Shown here: positions 24,714 to 33,689 of the stretch, piece after piece | Layout: each line of letters opens with the position of its first letter | Numbering within the stretch: the stretch's first letter is position 1 | Source of the DNA: Flectobacillus major DSM 103 | GTDB taxonomy: Bacteria; Bacteroidota; Bacteroidia; Cytophagales; Spirosomataceae | Length of the DNA: 64,000 nucleotides | Reading direction: 5' to 3' | Assembly: GCF_000427405.1 (NCBI RefSeq) | Contig: NZ_KE386491.1 | Coordinates: forward strand, 1,037,001-1,101,000 | The notes under the pieces: generated by a model | Database searches by the model: none | What the model was told of the DNA's origin: nothing | What the model saw: only the letters and a program-made list of their open reading frames with translations | Program-made: the position numbers and the translations under genes

Positions 24714-25913
24714 TTAGATAGTTCCAGCCAATACTTGTTCTACTTTTTCAGCAGCTTCTTTCAATAAAACGGCAGAGAATACTTTCAAGCCAGATTCATC
24801 GATGATTTTAGCACCTTCAGCAGCGTTTGTACCTTGCAAACGCACGATGATTGGTACAGGAATGTTTCCGATAGCTTTGTAAGCTTCAACAACCCCCGTA
24901 GCGACACGGTCGCAACGAACAATACCACCAAAGATATTAATCAAGATAGCCTTAACGTTAGGGTCTTTCAAGATAATACGGAAGCCAGCTTCTACCGTTT
25001 TAGCGTTAGCTCCTCCCCCAACATCTAGGAAGTTGGCAGGCTCGCCACCCGAAAGCTTGATAATGTCCATAGTAGCCATTGCCAAACCAGCACCATTTAC
25101 CATACAACCCACGTTACCGTCAAGTTTTACATAGTTAAGGTCATTGGCCGAAGCTTCAACTTCTAAGGGGTCTTCTTCGGTAGTATCACGCAAAGCAATA
25201 AAATCTGGATGACGGAACAAAGCGTTGTCATCAAGGTTTACTTTTGCATCAACTGCCAATATTTTATTATCTGAAGTTTTCAACACAGGGTTGATTTCAA
25301 ACATCGAAGAGTCAGAAGTAACATAAGCTTTGTAAAGAGCATTGATGAATTTCACCATTTCTTTGAAAGCTTCGCCCGATAAACCTAACGCAAAAGCTAC
25401 TTTACGAGCTTGGAATTGCTGAAGGCCAACACGAGGGTCAATCCATTCTTTGATGATTTTTTCAGGAGAGTGTTCAGCTACTTCTTCAATATCCATACCA
25501 CCTTCAGTAGATGCCATGATTACATTGCTACCAGTAGCACGGTCTAATAAAATCGAAATGTAGTATTCTTTAATTTCAGAAGGGCCTGGGTAATAGACAT
25601 CCTCAGCAATTAAAACTTTATTTACTTTTTTTCCTTCTGGGCCAGTTTGGTGTGTAATCAACTGCATACCCAAAATTTGTTCCGATTTTTCACGAACTTC
25701 TTCTAAATTTTTGGCAAGTTTAACACCGCCTCCTTTACCGCGTCCACCAGCATGGATTTGAGCTTTGATAACATGCCATTGAGAGCCTGTTTTAGCTGTT
25801 AGCTCACGGGCAGCTTCAACTGCCAGTGCGGGTGTATCCACAACGATGCCTTCCTGAATACGGACACCGTAGCTTTTGAGAATGTCTTTAGCTTGATACT
25901 CGTGAATGTTCAT
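24714..25913 (-). CDS. sucC: succinate-CoA ligase, ADP-forming, beta subunit
   Basis: The 399-residue protein is a full-length SucC. It opens MNIHEYQAKDILKSYGV (ATP-grasp), contains the nucleotide-binding KAQIHAGGRGKGGGVKLAKN, SSMFEINPVLKT with metal ligands, and the C-terminal flavodoxin-like domain with NIFGGIVRCDRVATG. With SucD it makes ATP from succinyl-CoA in the citric acid cycle. No sucD gene is adjacent, so the subunits are encoded apart here. Upstream lies a 455-base divergent spacer with a perfect palindrome. Confidence 0.97.
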   Translation of the reverse strand: MNIHEYQAKDILKSYGVRIQEGIVVDTPALAVEAARELTAKTGSQWHVIKAQIHAGGRGKGGGVKLAKNLEEVREKSEQILGMQLITHQTGPEGKKVNKVLIAEDVYYPGPSEIKEYYISILLDRATGSNVIMASTEGGMDIEEVAEHSPEKIIKEWIDPRVGLQQFQARKVAFALGLSGEAFKEMVKFINALYKAYVTSDSSMFEINPVLKTSDNKILAVDAKVNLDDNALFRHPDFIALRDTTEEDPLEVEASANDLNYVKLDGNVGCMVNGAGLAMATMDIIKLSGGEPANFLDVGGGANAKTVEAGFRIILKDPNVKAILINIFGGIVRCDRVATGVVEAYKAIGNIPVPIIVRLQGTNAAEGAKIIDESGLKVFSAVLLKEAAEKVEQVLAGTI

Positions 25914-25994
25914 TTGATATACAATTATTTATGAAACTATAATGTACAAAACGGAAAATAGATTCCTCCTTAAAATTAGCTCTTCAATTACACT

Positions 25995-26014
25995 TTTATT
26001 ATTGCAATAATAAA
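25995..26014. promoter_or_regulatory. perfect 20-bp palindrome, possible operator
   Basis: TTTATTATTG followed by its exact reverse complement CAATAATAAA, with no spacer. The symmetry and place in front of sucC fit a dimeric regulator site. AT-richness lowers its significance. Confidence 0.4.
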
Positions 26015-26270
26015 TGCTTTGGAAAAGAGTATTGAAGAAATCGCTCGCTAAATTACTGACAAACTTCTAAAGTAGGCGTTTTTCTTTGCTAAATATTTAT
26101 AGCCTGCTTATTATTTTTTGAATTTTATTGATGCTAACCAGTTCATCTACATTAGATATGGTAAAAAATAAAATCTTTTTTGTAGGCTGAAATGTTATAT
26201 AATTATTAGCAAAATATAAAGCAAAATAGAGATAACTACTTAATTTTAGCGACTTTTTCGTACTAAAATG

Positions 26271-26301
26271 TTTATTTTTACTCGTGTAGGGCTTATACTT
26301 G
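26271..26301 (+). promoter_or_regulatory. promoter candidate for the SusC/SusD pair
   Basis: TATACTTG (26294-26301) is a near match to TAnnTTTG, with TTTA 19 bases upstream in the -33 position. Transcription would start near 26308, about 60 bases before the start codon. Confidence 0.4.
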
Positions 26302-26368
26302 TACACTGAACTCTACTAATTCTATTAAATTTTCATTTTTTTCATTTTTCACTAAACACATACACTTC

Positions 26369-29300
26369 ATGAAGAAGCATTTATTATTAAGCTTCCTGCT
26401 AGTGATTGGGGTACTGTTTAATTTAACAGCCCAAGATCGCAAAGTGACAGGAAAGGTAACATCGTCAGAAGATGGTTCGGGTCTTCCTAGTGTAACAGTC
26501 CAGCTAAAAGGTACTGGCAGAGGAACTCAAACTGATGCAAATGGTAACTATTCTATTAGTGTACCAAGTGGCAAATCGGTATTAGTATTTAGATTTGTGG
26601 GTTTTATTAGCCAAGAGGTAGCTGTTGGTAGCCAAACTACCGTTAATGTGGCTTTGAAAGAAGATACTAAGGCATTGGAAGAAGTACTTGTAGTAGGTTT
26701 TGGTACTCAGATTAAACGTGATGTAACTGGAAATGTGGCCAAAATTAAATCGTCAGATATTTCGGATATGCCTGTTACTACTTTCGACCAAGCTATTCAA
26801 GGTAAAGCAGCAGGGGTTGTTGTAAACTCGGGTAGTGGCAAGTTGGGGCAAGGTATCCGTATCAATGTGCGTGGACAGTCTTCTATTTCGGCCAATACTC
26901 AGCCTTTGTATGTAATAGATGGTATTCCATTGACTACTAATAACCTTTCTTTTCAGTTTGGAGCAACCAACCCTTTGGCCGATATCAACCCTCAAGATAT
27001 TGAATCAATGGAGGTATTGAAAGATGCCGCTGCCGCTGCTATCTATGGAGCTCGTGGTGCCAATGGTGTTGTGATTATTACTACTAAAAAAGGTAAAAAT
27101 GGTCAAACTCGTGTAAACTTTGGCTATCAGGTAGGGTCGAGCAAGCCTACTCGTAAGTTACAGTTTTTGAATACAGAACAATATGTAAACTTTTATCGTC
27201 AGGCAGCAGGTAATGCCGACCGCTTAGATGAAATAGACCCATCTGACCCAAGTTCATCAACGTCATATATGAATGACTTTTTTGTAACACAAGGTTTGGG
27301 TACTTTTGGTACAGCCAATCAAGCTTCAACCAATTGGGGCGATTTGGCTTATCAAGATGCTCCAATGAGCCAATATGATATGAATATTACGAGTGGTTCT
27401 GAAAAAACATCTATTTTTGTTTCAGGACAATACCTAGACCAAAAGGGTATTCTTGTAGGAAATGCTTTGACAAGAGCTACTGGACGTATGAACTTAGACC
27501 ATTCTCTTACTGATAAATTCAAAATCGGGGTGAATATGTCTTTGTCAAGAACCTTGAATAAGCGTATCTCGGGCGACCGCCAGTTTGATAACCCTATGCA
27601 AATGGTAGCTTTGCCTCCAATGACTCCTTCTATCGACCCAGCTACAGGCTTACCAGCGGGTTCATTGCCAGGCGACCCAAGTATTCCATATTACTATAAC
27701 CCACTTGTTAATATTGGTAACGCATTTTATAATACTACTGTAAATCGTACAATTGGGAGTGTTTATGGCCAACTAAAAATCACTAAAGATTTATCTTTCC
27801 GTTCTGAATATGGTGTAGATGTACTTAATCAGTTAGAAGAGCAATTCTATAACTCACTTACTGCTCGTAATACAGGTGTACCGGGTGGTTTGGGTGTGTC
27901 AAGAACTGTACGTGTAGAAAACTACAATACCAACAATTTCTTTGCTTATAGCAAAGCCTTTGGGGTACATTCATTAGATGCTACATTGGGTATGTCGTTT
28001 CAACGCTCTGAAACAAAACGTCATTATATCGAAGGTCAGGACTTCCCTTCAGACTCATACCAAACAATTTTTGCGGCGGCTCGTAAAACAGCTGGTAACT
28101 CATCTGAAACAGCTTTTAGTTTCTTGTCATATTTTGCAAGAGCCAACTATAAGTTCAACGACCGTTACTTGTTGGGGGTAAGTGCTCGTGTTGATGGTTC
28201 TTCTCGCTTTGGTACAAACCAAAGATATGGTTTCTTCCCTGCGGCTTCGTTGGGTTGGGTAGTCTCGGAAGAGGAGTTCTTGAAAAACAACAAAAGTATT
28301 AGTTTCTTGAAAGTACGTACAAGTTATGGCCGTACAGGTAATGCTGAAATTGGTGCTGATGGTAGCGGTGCTTCTACCAATACAATTAACTTCCCTCAAA
28401 GAGGTTTGTATGCTGGTGATGCTGGTTATGGTACTATTCCAGGACAAAGACCAATCCAGTTGGCAAACCCAGACTTGAGCTGGGAAACTACCGACCAATT
28501 TGATTTTGGCGTTGACTTTGGTTTCTTAAATAACCGTTTGACAGGGGAAATTGATGTTTACCAAAAAAATACATCTAATTTGTTGTTGAATGTAAACGTA
28601 CCAGGCTCGACAGGCTTTGCTACACAAACTCGTAATATTGGTAAATTGCAAAACAAGGGTATTGAATTTGTCTTAAATTCAGATAACCTTGTTGGGGCTT
28701 TCAAATGGAGAACAAGCTTTAATGCAGCTTTCAATGCCAACAAAGTTACCGACTTGCAAGGACAAATTATTGAGGGTGGTTTGAACAACATGAGCCGTGC
28801 CGTAGAAGGCCAGCCAATTGGTACATTCTTTACAGCCGAATATGCTGGTGTTGACCCTGCCAATGGTAATGCTTTGTGGTACAAAAATACAAAAAATGCT
28901 GATGGTTCTATTGACCGCTCAACAACCAGTGTATACGGACAAGCTCAACGTGTGGTGGTAGGTAAAGCTTTGCCAGATTGGACAGGCGGTATTACCAATA
29001 CATTTAGTTACAAGGGTTTTGAATTAAGCGTATTTATTAACGGTCAATTTGGTAATGATATTAACTTCTATGGCGTTGGCCGTTTCTCTTCTGCTAACGG
29101 TCGTTTTGAAGATAACCAAACTGTAGACCAGCTAAATGCTTGGACTCCAACCAACACCAATACCAATATTCCTGAAGCTCGTTTGTTCTATAACAATGGG
29201 GCTCAGGCATCAAGTCGTTTTATTCAAAATGGTTCTTTTGTTCGTTTAAGAAACGTTACATTAGGATATAATATTCCTAAAAATATCTTGAACAAAGCAA

Positions 29301-29479
29301 AAATCAATAACATGCGTGTATATGTTACGGCTCAAAACTTGGCAACTTTCACCAAATACACAGGCTGGGACCCAGAAGTAAATGCTGATGATATTGTTTC
29401 TAATATTGCTCAGGGTTATGACTTCTACACAGCTCCACAAGCTCGTACCATTACATTTGGTGTAAATCTTGGTTTTTAA
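26369..29479 (+). CDS. SusC/RagA-family TonB-linked outer-membrane transporter
   Basis: The 1036-residue protein has a signal peptide (1-21, ending NLTAQ). A carboxypeptidase-like N-terminal extension follows (about 24-95, VTGKVTSSEDGSGLPSVTVQ), then the plug domain (EEVLVVGFGTQ, SGKLGQGIRINVRGQ, PLYVIDGIPL, MEVLKDAAAAAIYGARGANG) and a large beta barrel ending in ARTITFGVNLGF. This is the classical SusC group, which imports glycans or peptides across the outer membrane using TonB energy, with a SusD-like lid. The SusD gene follows 19 bases later. No glycosidase, sensor or anti-sigma gene is linked, so the substrate is open. Confidence 0.97.
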   Translation: MKKHLLLSFLLVIGVLFNLTAQDRKVTGKVTSSEDGSGLPSVTVQLKGTGRGTQTDANGNYSISVPSGKSVLVFRFVGFISQEVAVGSQTTVNVALKEDTKALEEVLVVGFGTQIKRDVTGNVAKIKSSDISDMPVTTFDQAIQGKAAGVVVNSGSGKLGQGIRINVRGQSSISANTQPLYVIDGIPLTTNNLSFQFGATNPLADINPQDIESMEVLKDAAAAAIYGARGANGVVIITTKKGKNGQTRVNFGYQVGSSKPTRKLQFLNTEQYVNFYRQAAGNADRLDEIDPSDPSSSTSYMNDFFVTQGLGTFGTANQASTNWGDLAYQDAPMSQYDMNITSGSEKTSIFVSGQYLDQKGILVGNALTRATGRMNLDHSLTDKFKIGVNMSLSRTLNKRISGDRQFDNPMQMVALPPMTPSIDPATGLPAGSLPGDPSIPYYYNPLVNIGNAFYNTTVNRTIGSVYGQLKITKDLSFRSEYGVDVLNQLEEQFYNSLTARNTGVPGGLGVSRTVRVENYNTNNFFAYSKAFGVHSLDATLGMSFQRSETKRHYIEGQDFPSDSYQTIFAAARKTAGNSSETAFSFLSYFARANYKFNDRYLLGVSARVDGSSRFGTNQRYGFFPAASLGWVVSEEEFLKNNKSISFLKVRTSYGRTGNAEIGADGSGASTNTINFPQRGLYAGDAGYGTIPGQRPIQLANPDLSWETTDQFDFGVDFGFLNNRLTGEIDVYQKNTSNLLLNVNVPGSTGFATQTRNIGKLQNKGIEFVLNSDNLVGAFKWRTSFNAAFNANKVTDLQGQIIEGGLNNMSRAVEGQPIGTFFTAEYAGVDPANGNALWYKNTKNADGSIDRSTTSVYGQAQRVVVGKALPDWTGGITNTFSYKGFELSVFINGQFGNDINFYGVGRFSSANGRFEDNQTVDQLNAWTPTNTNTNIPEARLFYNNGAQASSRFIQNGSFVRLRNVTLGYNIPKNILNKAKINNMRVYVTAQNLATFTKYTGWDPEVNADDIVSNIAQGYDFYTAPQARTITFGVNLGF

Positions 29480-29498
29480 TCTAAATTGAATAAAGAAG

Positions 29499-30845
29499 AT
29501 GAATAAGATATTTAAAAATATATTAATGGTAAGCTTTGCGTTGAGTACGCTGACAGCTTGCGATAAACAACTCGATATTGAACCTAAGGTAAGTATCGAC
29601 GAATTAGCAGCATTGAATACTTCAAAAGACGTTCAGGTTACACTGGTGGGTGCTTACGATGGTATTAGTGATGTAAATGTGTTGGGGGGAGGTAGCCAGT
29701 ATATCAAAGAGTTGATTGTGGATGACCGTGACGTAGTTTTTGGTGGTACGTTTACTACTTTGGACGAAATCTGGAGAAAAACGATTGCTCCAACCAATGG
29801 CGATATTACCAACCTGTGGATGGATAGCTATAATGCTATTAACCGTGTCAACAACGTGCTTTCGGCACTTGAAAAAGTTGACCAAGCTGAACGTGCTTCA
29901 GTTGAAGGACAAGCTCGTTTTATCAGAGGTATTTTGTACTTTGACTTGGTGAACTTATATGGGAAGTTTTGGGGTGATGGTAACAATGCTACCAACTTGG
30001 CTGTACCATTGGTTTTGACACCAACTCGGGGTATTACTTCTGTCGATAGCAAAGAACGTGCTTCTGTGGCTCAGATTTATGCACAAGTATTAGATGATTT
30101 AACAAAAGCAGAACAATTGTTGCCCGAATCGCTTACCAATACTGGGTTTGCTACCAAAAATGCGGCATCTGCTATTTTATCTCGTGTCTATTTGGCACAA
30201 GGTAATTATGCTTTGGCTCGTGACGCTGCCAACCGTGTTATTGCTTCGGGTGTACAGCAGTTAGCGCCTTCGTTTTCTGAAGCATTCAACGATGCAACTA
30301 ATGGTTCTGAGTTGATTTTTAGAATTATTGTTACTGACCAAGACGGTACTAATGATTTGAATACGTTTTATGCTTCGACAAGAAACCAAGGTCGTGGCGA
30401 TATTCGTGTTCAAGCAAAACACTTGGCTCTTTATTCTGCAGAGGATACTCGTGGCCAGTTTTTTGAAGAGTTGAATAGAAATATGTACACACTCAAGTTT
30501 GCCGACCGATACGGCGATTTACCTATTGTACGTATTGCCGAAATGTATTTGACTCGTGCCGAATGTAACCTTCGCTTGGGAACTACTGTTGGTGCTGCTC
30601 CATTAACTGACGTTAACCTTATCAGGGCTCGTGCTGGAGCTAATATTTTGTCGTCGGTAGCATTGGCTGATATTTTGAAAGAAAGAAGATTAGAGTTTGC
30701 TTTTGAGGGCATCAACTACTTGGACGTTAAGCGTAACAAACAAGCTGTTGGGTCTTTGGTGTACAATAGCAACGCATTGGTATTGCCAGTTCCACAAAGA
30801 GAAATTGATACCAATAAGTCGTTAAAACAAAATGATGGATATTAA
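29499..30845 (+). CDS. SusD/RagB-family nutrient-binding lipoprotein
   Basis: The 448-residue protein has a lipoprotein signal with Cys21 in LTACDKQL. It shows the SusD fold: N-terminal GAYDGISDVN, WMDSYNAINRVNNVLSAL, GQARFIRGILYFDLVNLYG and tetratricopeptide-like helices. The C-terminal motif IRARAG leads to LKERRLEFAFEGINYLDVKR and the closing VLPVPQREIDTN. It covers the SusC barrel on the cell surface and binds substrate. It is co-transcribed with the SusC-like gene and followed by a terminator. Confidence 0.96.
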   Translation: MNKIFKNILMVSFALSTLTACDKQLDIEPKVSIDELAALNTSKDVQVTLVGAYDGISDVNVLGGGSQYIKELIVDDRDVVFGGTFTTLDEIWRKTIAPTNGDITNLWMDSYNAINRVNNVLSALEKVDQAERASVEGQARFIRGILYFDLVNLYGKFWGDGNNATNLAVPLVLTPTRGITSVDSKERASVAQIYAQVLDDLTKAEQLLPESLTNTGFATKNAASAILSRVYLAQGNYALARDAANRVIASGVQQLAPSFSEAFNDATNGSELIFRIIVTDQDGTNDLNTFYASTRNQGRGDIRVQAKHLALYSAEDTRGQFFEELNRNMYTLKFADRYGDLPIVRIAEMYLTRAECNLRLGTTVGAAPLTDVNLIRARAGANILSSVALADILKERRLEFAFEGINYLDVKRNKQAVGSLVYNSNALVLPVPQREIDTNKSLKQNDGY

Positions 30846-30952
30846 TTCTTGAAGAAGTTGATAATTGAAATTTGAAAATCAGTTGAATAAACAACGTATT
30901 TAGCGTTTATTAAATTGGTATTATTACTTTGACAAGTATATCCTGTATCAAT

Positions 30953-30989
30953 AAAAAAAGAGGTAGCTGTAGGGGCTATCTCTTTTTTT
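30953..30989 (+). terminator. terminator of the SusC/SusD transcript
   Basis: An A7 tract and GAGGTAGC (to 30967) pair with GCTATCTC and a T7 tract (30975-30989), with one G-T wobble and a 7-base loop. Confidence 0.85.
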
Positions 30990-31076
30990 ATGTCTACGAG
31001 TTATTTTCTTTTTCAAGAATAATGTTGTTTTTTTGCTTCTTGTCGTGAATTTTGAGGAAAAAGAAAACAGCGAATT

Positions 31077-31727
31077 ATGCTTATAGCCAAAAATATTATC
31101 AAAAATTATGCCTCTCTACAAGTATTAAAAGGCATAGATTTGCACATTGCCAAAGGTGAGGTAGTTTCGATTGTTGGAGCTTCGGGGGCAGGGAAGAGTA
31201 CTTTGTTGCAGATTTTGGGTACTTTAGATAAACCCGACCAAGGGAAAGTTATTATTGCCGACCAAGATGTTACCTTATTGGGCGAAAAGGCTTTGGCAGC
31301 TTTTAGAAACGAGAAAATTGGCTTTATTTTTCAATTCCATAATTTGTTAGGTGAATTTTCGGCTTTGGAGAATGTGGCAATGCCTGCCTTTATTCAAGGA
31401 AAAGCAGAAAAAGAAATAAAACAACGTGCCGAAGAATTGTTGGTATTGTTGGGCTTGAAGGACAGAATCAATAACCTGCCTTCGCAGATGTCGGGTGGCG
31501 AGCAGCAGCGTACCGCTGTGGCTCGGGCTTTGATGAATGCTCCTGCCATTATTTTTGCCGATGAGCCTTCTGGTAATTTGGACTCTAAAAATGCTCATGA
31601 GTTGCACGAGCTTTTCTTTACACTACGCGATACATTCCAACAAACCTTTGTAATTGTAACTCATAACGAAGATTTGGCCAATATGGCCGACCGCAAATTG
31701 ATAATGCAAGATGGTATGATTTTATAA
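31077..31727 (+). CDS. ABC transporter ATP-binding protein (LolD/MacB type)
   Basis: The 216-residue ATPase subunit has Walker [10 protein letters not shown] (34-42), Q-loop FIFQFHNLL, signature MSGGEQQR, Walker [14 protein letters not shown] and the switch His in VTHNEDLA. Sequence type and length match LolD-like ATPases, which drive lipoprotein release or MacB-type efflux. No permease gene is adjacent, so its partner is encoded elsewhere, which is common for LolD in this phylum. The spacer after it is the second copy of the dispersed repeat. Confidence 0.92.
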   Translation: MLIAKNIIKNYASLQVLKGIDLHIAKGEVVSIVGASGAGKSTLLQILGTLDKPDQGKVIIADQDVTLLGEKALAAFRNEKIGFIFQFHNLLGEFSALENVAMPAFIQGKAEKEIKQRAEELLVLLGLKDRINNLPSQMSGGEQQRTAVARALMNAPAIIFADEPSGNLDSKNAHELHELFFTLRDTFQQTFVIVTHNEDLANMADRKLIMQDGMIL

Positions 31728-31988
31728 GCATGAGCCATCCTAAATTTTAGGTAATATTAAAAAACGCTATTAGTGTTTGTCAAGATTCACAAGGTCGTCA
31801 AGTGAACATTGAAGAGGCTTATCTATTGCTCAAATAATAGAAAATTAGGGACTATTCATGCAAAAGGCCTTCGAAATTAGTTTTTCAAACGCCTTTTGTA
31901 TGTTAAATATCAGTATGACACATCTTTAGCCGCAAAGCATCTTCAAAAATAATCACCATTCACTAAATTCGGGATGACTTATACTTAT
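31724..31988. repeat. dispersed intergenic repeat with inverted ends, copy 2
   Basis: The left arm 31724-31747 (ATAAGCATGAGCCATCC and seven further bases) matches the reverse complement of 31965-31988 at 19 of 24 positions. An inner imperfect hairpin (CAAAAGGC near 31861 with GCCTTTTG near 31892) and the word TTCGAAATT also occur in the copy at 334-580, as does the sequence TGTTAAAT with CAG shortly after it. The copy lies exactly between the stop codons of two convergent genes, as does copy 1. Confidence 0.6.
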
Positions 31989-32398
31989 GAGGTACGACCA
32001 GCTATGATTTTGTCGTATTCTATATCATTAGCTTCCCAAAGCTCTATCTTGTTCCCTTCAAGGTCGAGGATATGTACAAACTTTCCAAACTCTAAGACTT
32101 CTATGTCGTCGATAATTGTAACACCTTCAAGACGTAATATTTCTACTAATTCGCTAAGATTTTCGACCCGATAATTAATCATGAAATCTTTGGAGGAAGG
32201 AGCAAAATACTGACTGCTTTCAGGAAATGGACTCCATTGTGTAAATCCTTTTTGGCTTTCATCTTGGGCTTGTCGCCACTCAAAATTAGTACCATATTCA
32301 TCAGTTTGGAGACCTAAATGCCTTTCATACCAGTCTTTCATTTGCTGTGGGTCTTTGCATTTAAAAAAAACACCACCAATTCCTGTCACTCTTTTCAT
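31985..32398 (-). CDS. VOC-family (glyoxalase-like) protein
   Basis: The 137-residue protein has the glyoxalase/bleomycin-resistance fold pattern (VTGIGGVFFKCKDPQQMKDWY for the first module, VEILRLEGVTIIDDIEVLEFGKFVHILDLEGNKIELWE for the second). The N-terminal metal His seen in the other VOC protein is replaced by Gly (GIGGVFF), so a metal-dependent lyase role is less likely; binding proteins and non-metal members have this pattern. The stop codon lies within the end of the repeat. No operon partners. Confidence 0.85.
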   Translation of the reverse strand: MKRVTGIGGVFFKCKDPQQMKDWYERHLGLQTDEYGTNFEWRQAQDESQKGFTQWSPFPESSQYFAPSSKDFMINYRVENLSELVEILRLEGVTIIDDIEVLEFGKFVHILDLEGNKIELWEANDIEYDKIIAGRTS

Positions 32399-32588
32399 GG
32401 ATTATAAAGTTGTTAAAAATATAGTGTCACAAAGTATTGTAAGGGAAGGAGGGTTGCTATTTTGGGTCAAAAATAGCTTATATTCAAAAATTTGAGATAA
32501 ATATAAAGTTTTTACCTGATTTTTATAAGCAAATAAACGATTTAGTATGTTGTTGATGAGCTAATTAGTAATTTGTTCCGTTTTAAAA

Positions 32589-33689
32589 TTATGTATCCTG
32601 AAGGGTATTCTTTTTAATAGCAGTACCACATGAAGCACAATAGAGGAGGTGTGCAAAATTTTCATGACCACATTGTCCGCAAGGTTTGAACAATTCGAGG
32701 CCACAGTGTCGACAAAAATTAGTCACCAATTTAAAAGTATCGGTATCTTTGATAGTACCTGTAGGAAACTCCCATTTTTTCAAAATAAAATCTTTTCCAC
32801 ACGAAGGGCAAATATGATTGTCGAGAGCTTTTTCGGCAATGTCGCTATGTACCCTTTGGGCACGGGTTTCGGTAGAGGTTTTTAACTCAGCTCGTTTGCT
32901 TTCGAGGTATTCTTGTAGCTTTTTGATAGCATAATACCCTAAGCCAATCGACAAAAGAATCCCGACAATTGAACGTACATACCCTCCATAACTTGGCAAA
33001 TAAGGTACAAGCCCAATAAAAAAAGCGTACAGCGAAAAGAAACTAAAGCCCATAAATAGCGGCCAAAATTTATGTTTTCGGTACTTGATAAAAAAGAAAA
33101 TACCAAGAAGCAAAACAGGGCTTACAAATAATAACCGAATTAAGAATACCTTGAGTTCGTAGTGCTTGAGTGCTTCCTGATAATGCTTTTCTGAAAGCTC
33201 GGTAGCTTTGTTTATTTGAGTGTCGAGATTGACTATTTGGCGGTTTAGTTGTTCATTGCGTCCTGTCAAAATACTAATTTGTTCTCGCCAAGCTTGTTCT
33301 ACCGCATAAAACTCATCAAGGCGTTTGGCTCGCTGAATTACCTCTTGGTCTTTTGAAGGCGAACCTAGCGTTTTGCGAGTGGCTAGCCAATTTTCAAATG
33401 ATTGCTTTTCGTGGGTATAATTTTGTGTCGCCAACTCAATTGTTTTTTGAAACATATTAATCTGGTTCTGAAAATTGGCTTGTTGTTGTAGCAAAAGTGT
33501 CTTACTTTTTCTGAGTTTCTGAAGTTCGAGGGTATGCTCAAACTGTTCAAAAGCAGGAGCATTGACAGTACTGTCGAGGTCGTCAATAATTTTACTCGAA
33601 AGTAGGATAAGAAAAGAACATAATACTAGCGAGATGGTATAATAAATAACCTTCGAGGTTTTTTCTAGCTTTTTACTGTTTAGCTCCAT
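32589..33689 (-). CDS. membrane protein with coiled coil and C-terminal zinc ribbons
   Basis: The start is placed at the internal ATG giving MELNSKKLEK; a frame from 33716 would overlap more of the upstream gene. The 366-residue protein has one N-terminal membrane helix (about 12-34), a long coiled coil (about 45-180), two or three further membrane helices (about 185-265), and a cytoplasmic tail with four Cys pairs (CPSC, CRHC, CGQC, CASC) that should bind two zinc ions. I do not recognise a named family. Zinc-ribbon tails of this kind are often adaptors to nucleic acid or to other proteins. It overlaps the end of the phosphotransferase gene by 17 bases, so the two are coupled. Confidence 0.7.
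   Translation of the reverse strand: MELNSKKLEKTSKVIYYTISLVLCSFLILLSSKIIDDLDSTVNAPAFEQFEHTLELQKLRKSKTLLLQQQANFQNQINMFQKTIELATQNYTHEKQSFENWLATRKTLGSPSKDQEVIQRAKRLDEFYAVEQAWREQISILTGRNEQLNRQIVNLDTQINKATELSEKHYQEALKHYELKVFLIRLLFVSPVLLLGIFFFIKYRKHKFWPLFMGFSFFSLYAFFIGLVPYLPSYGGYVRSIVGILLSIGLGYYAIKKLQEYLESKRAELKTSTETRAQRVHSDIAEKALDNHICPSCGKDFILKKWEFPTGTIKDTDTFKLVTNFCRHCGLELFKPCGQCGHENFAHLLYCASCGTAIKKNTLQDT

Larger units (their letters stand above)
25914..26368. other. divergent promoter region between sucC and the SusC-like gene
   Basis: No credible ORF occurs here; a 69-codon minus-strand frame has no family resemblance. It holds a perfect 20-bp palindrome (25995-26014) 82 bases from the sucC start and a promoter candidate (26271-26301) for the SusC-like gene. 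Confidence 0.6.

Noticed and set aside
26097-26306. 69-codon minus-strand ORF between sucC and the SusC-like gene
   Set aside because: It lies in a divergent promoter region, is AT-rich and low in complexity, and resembles no family.
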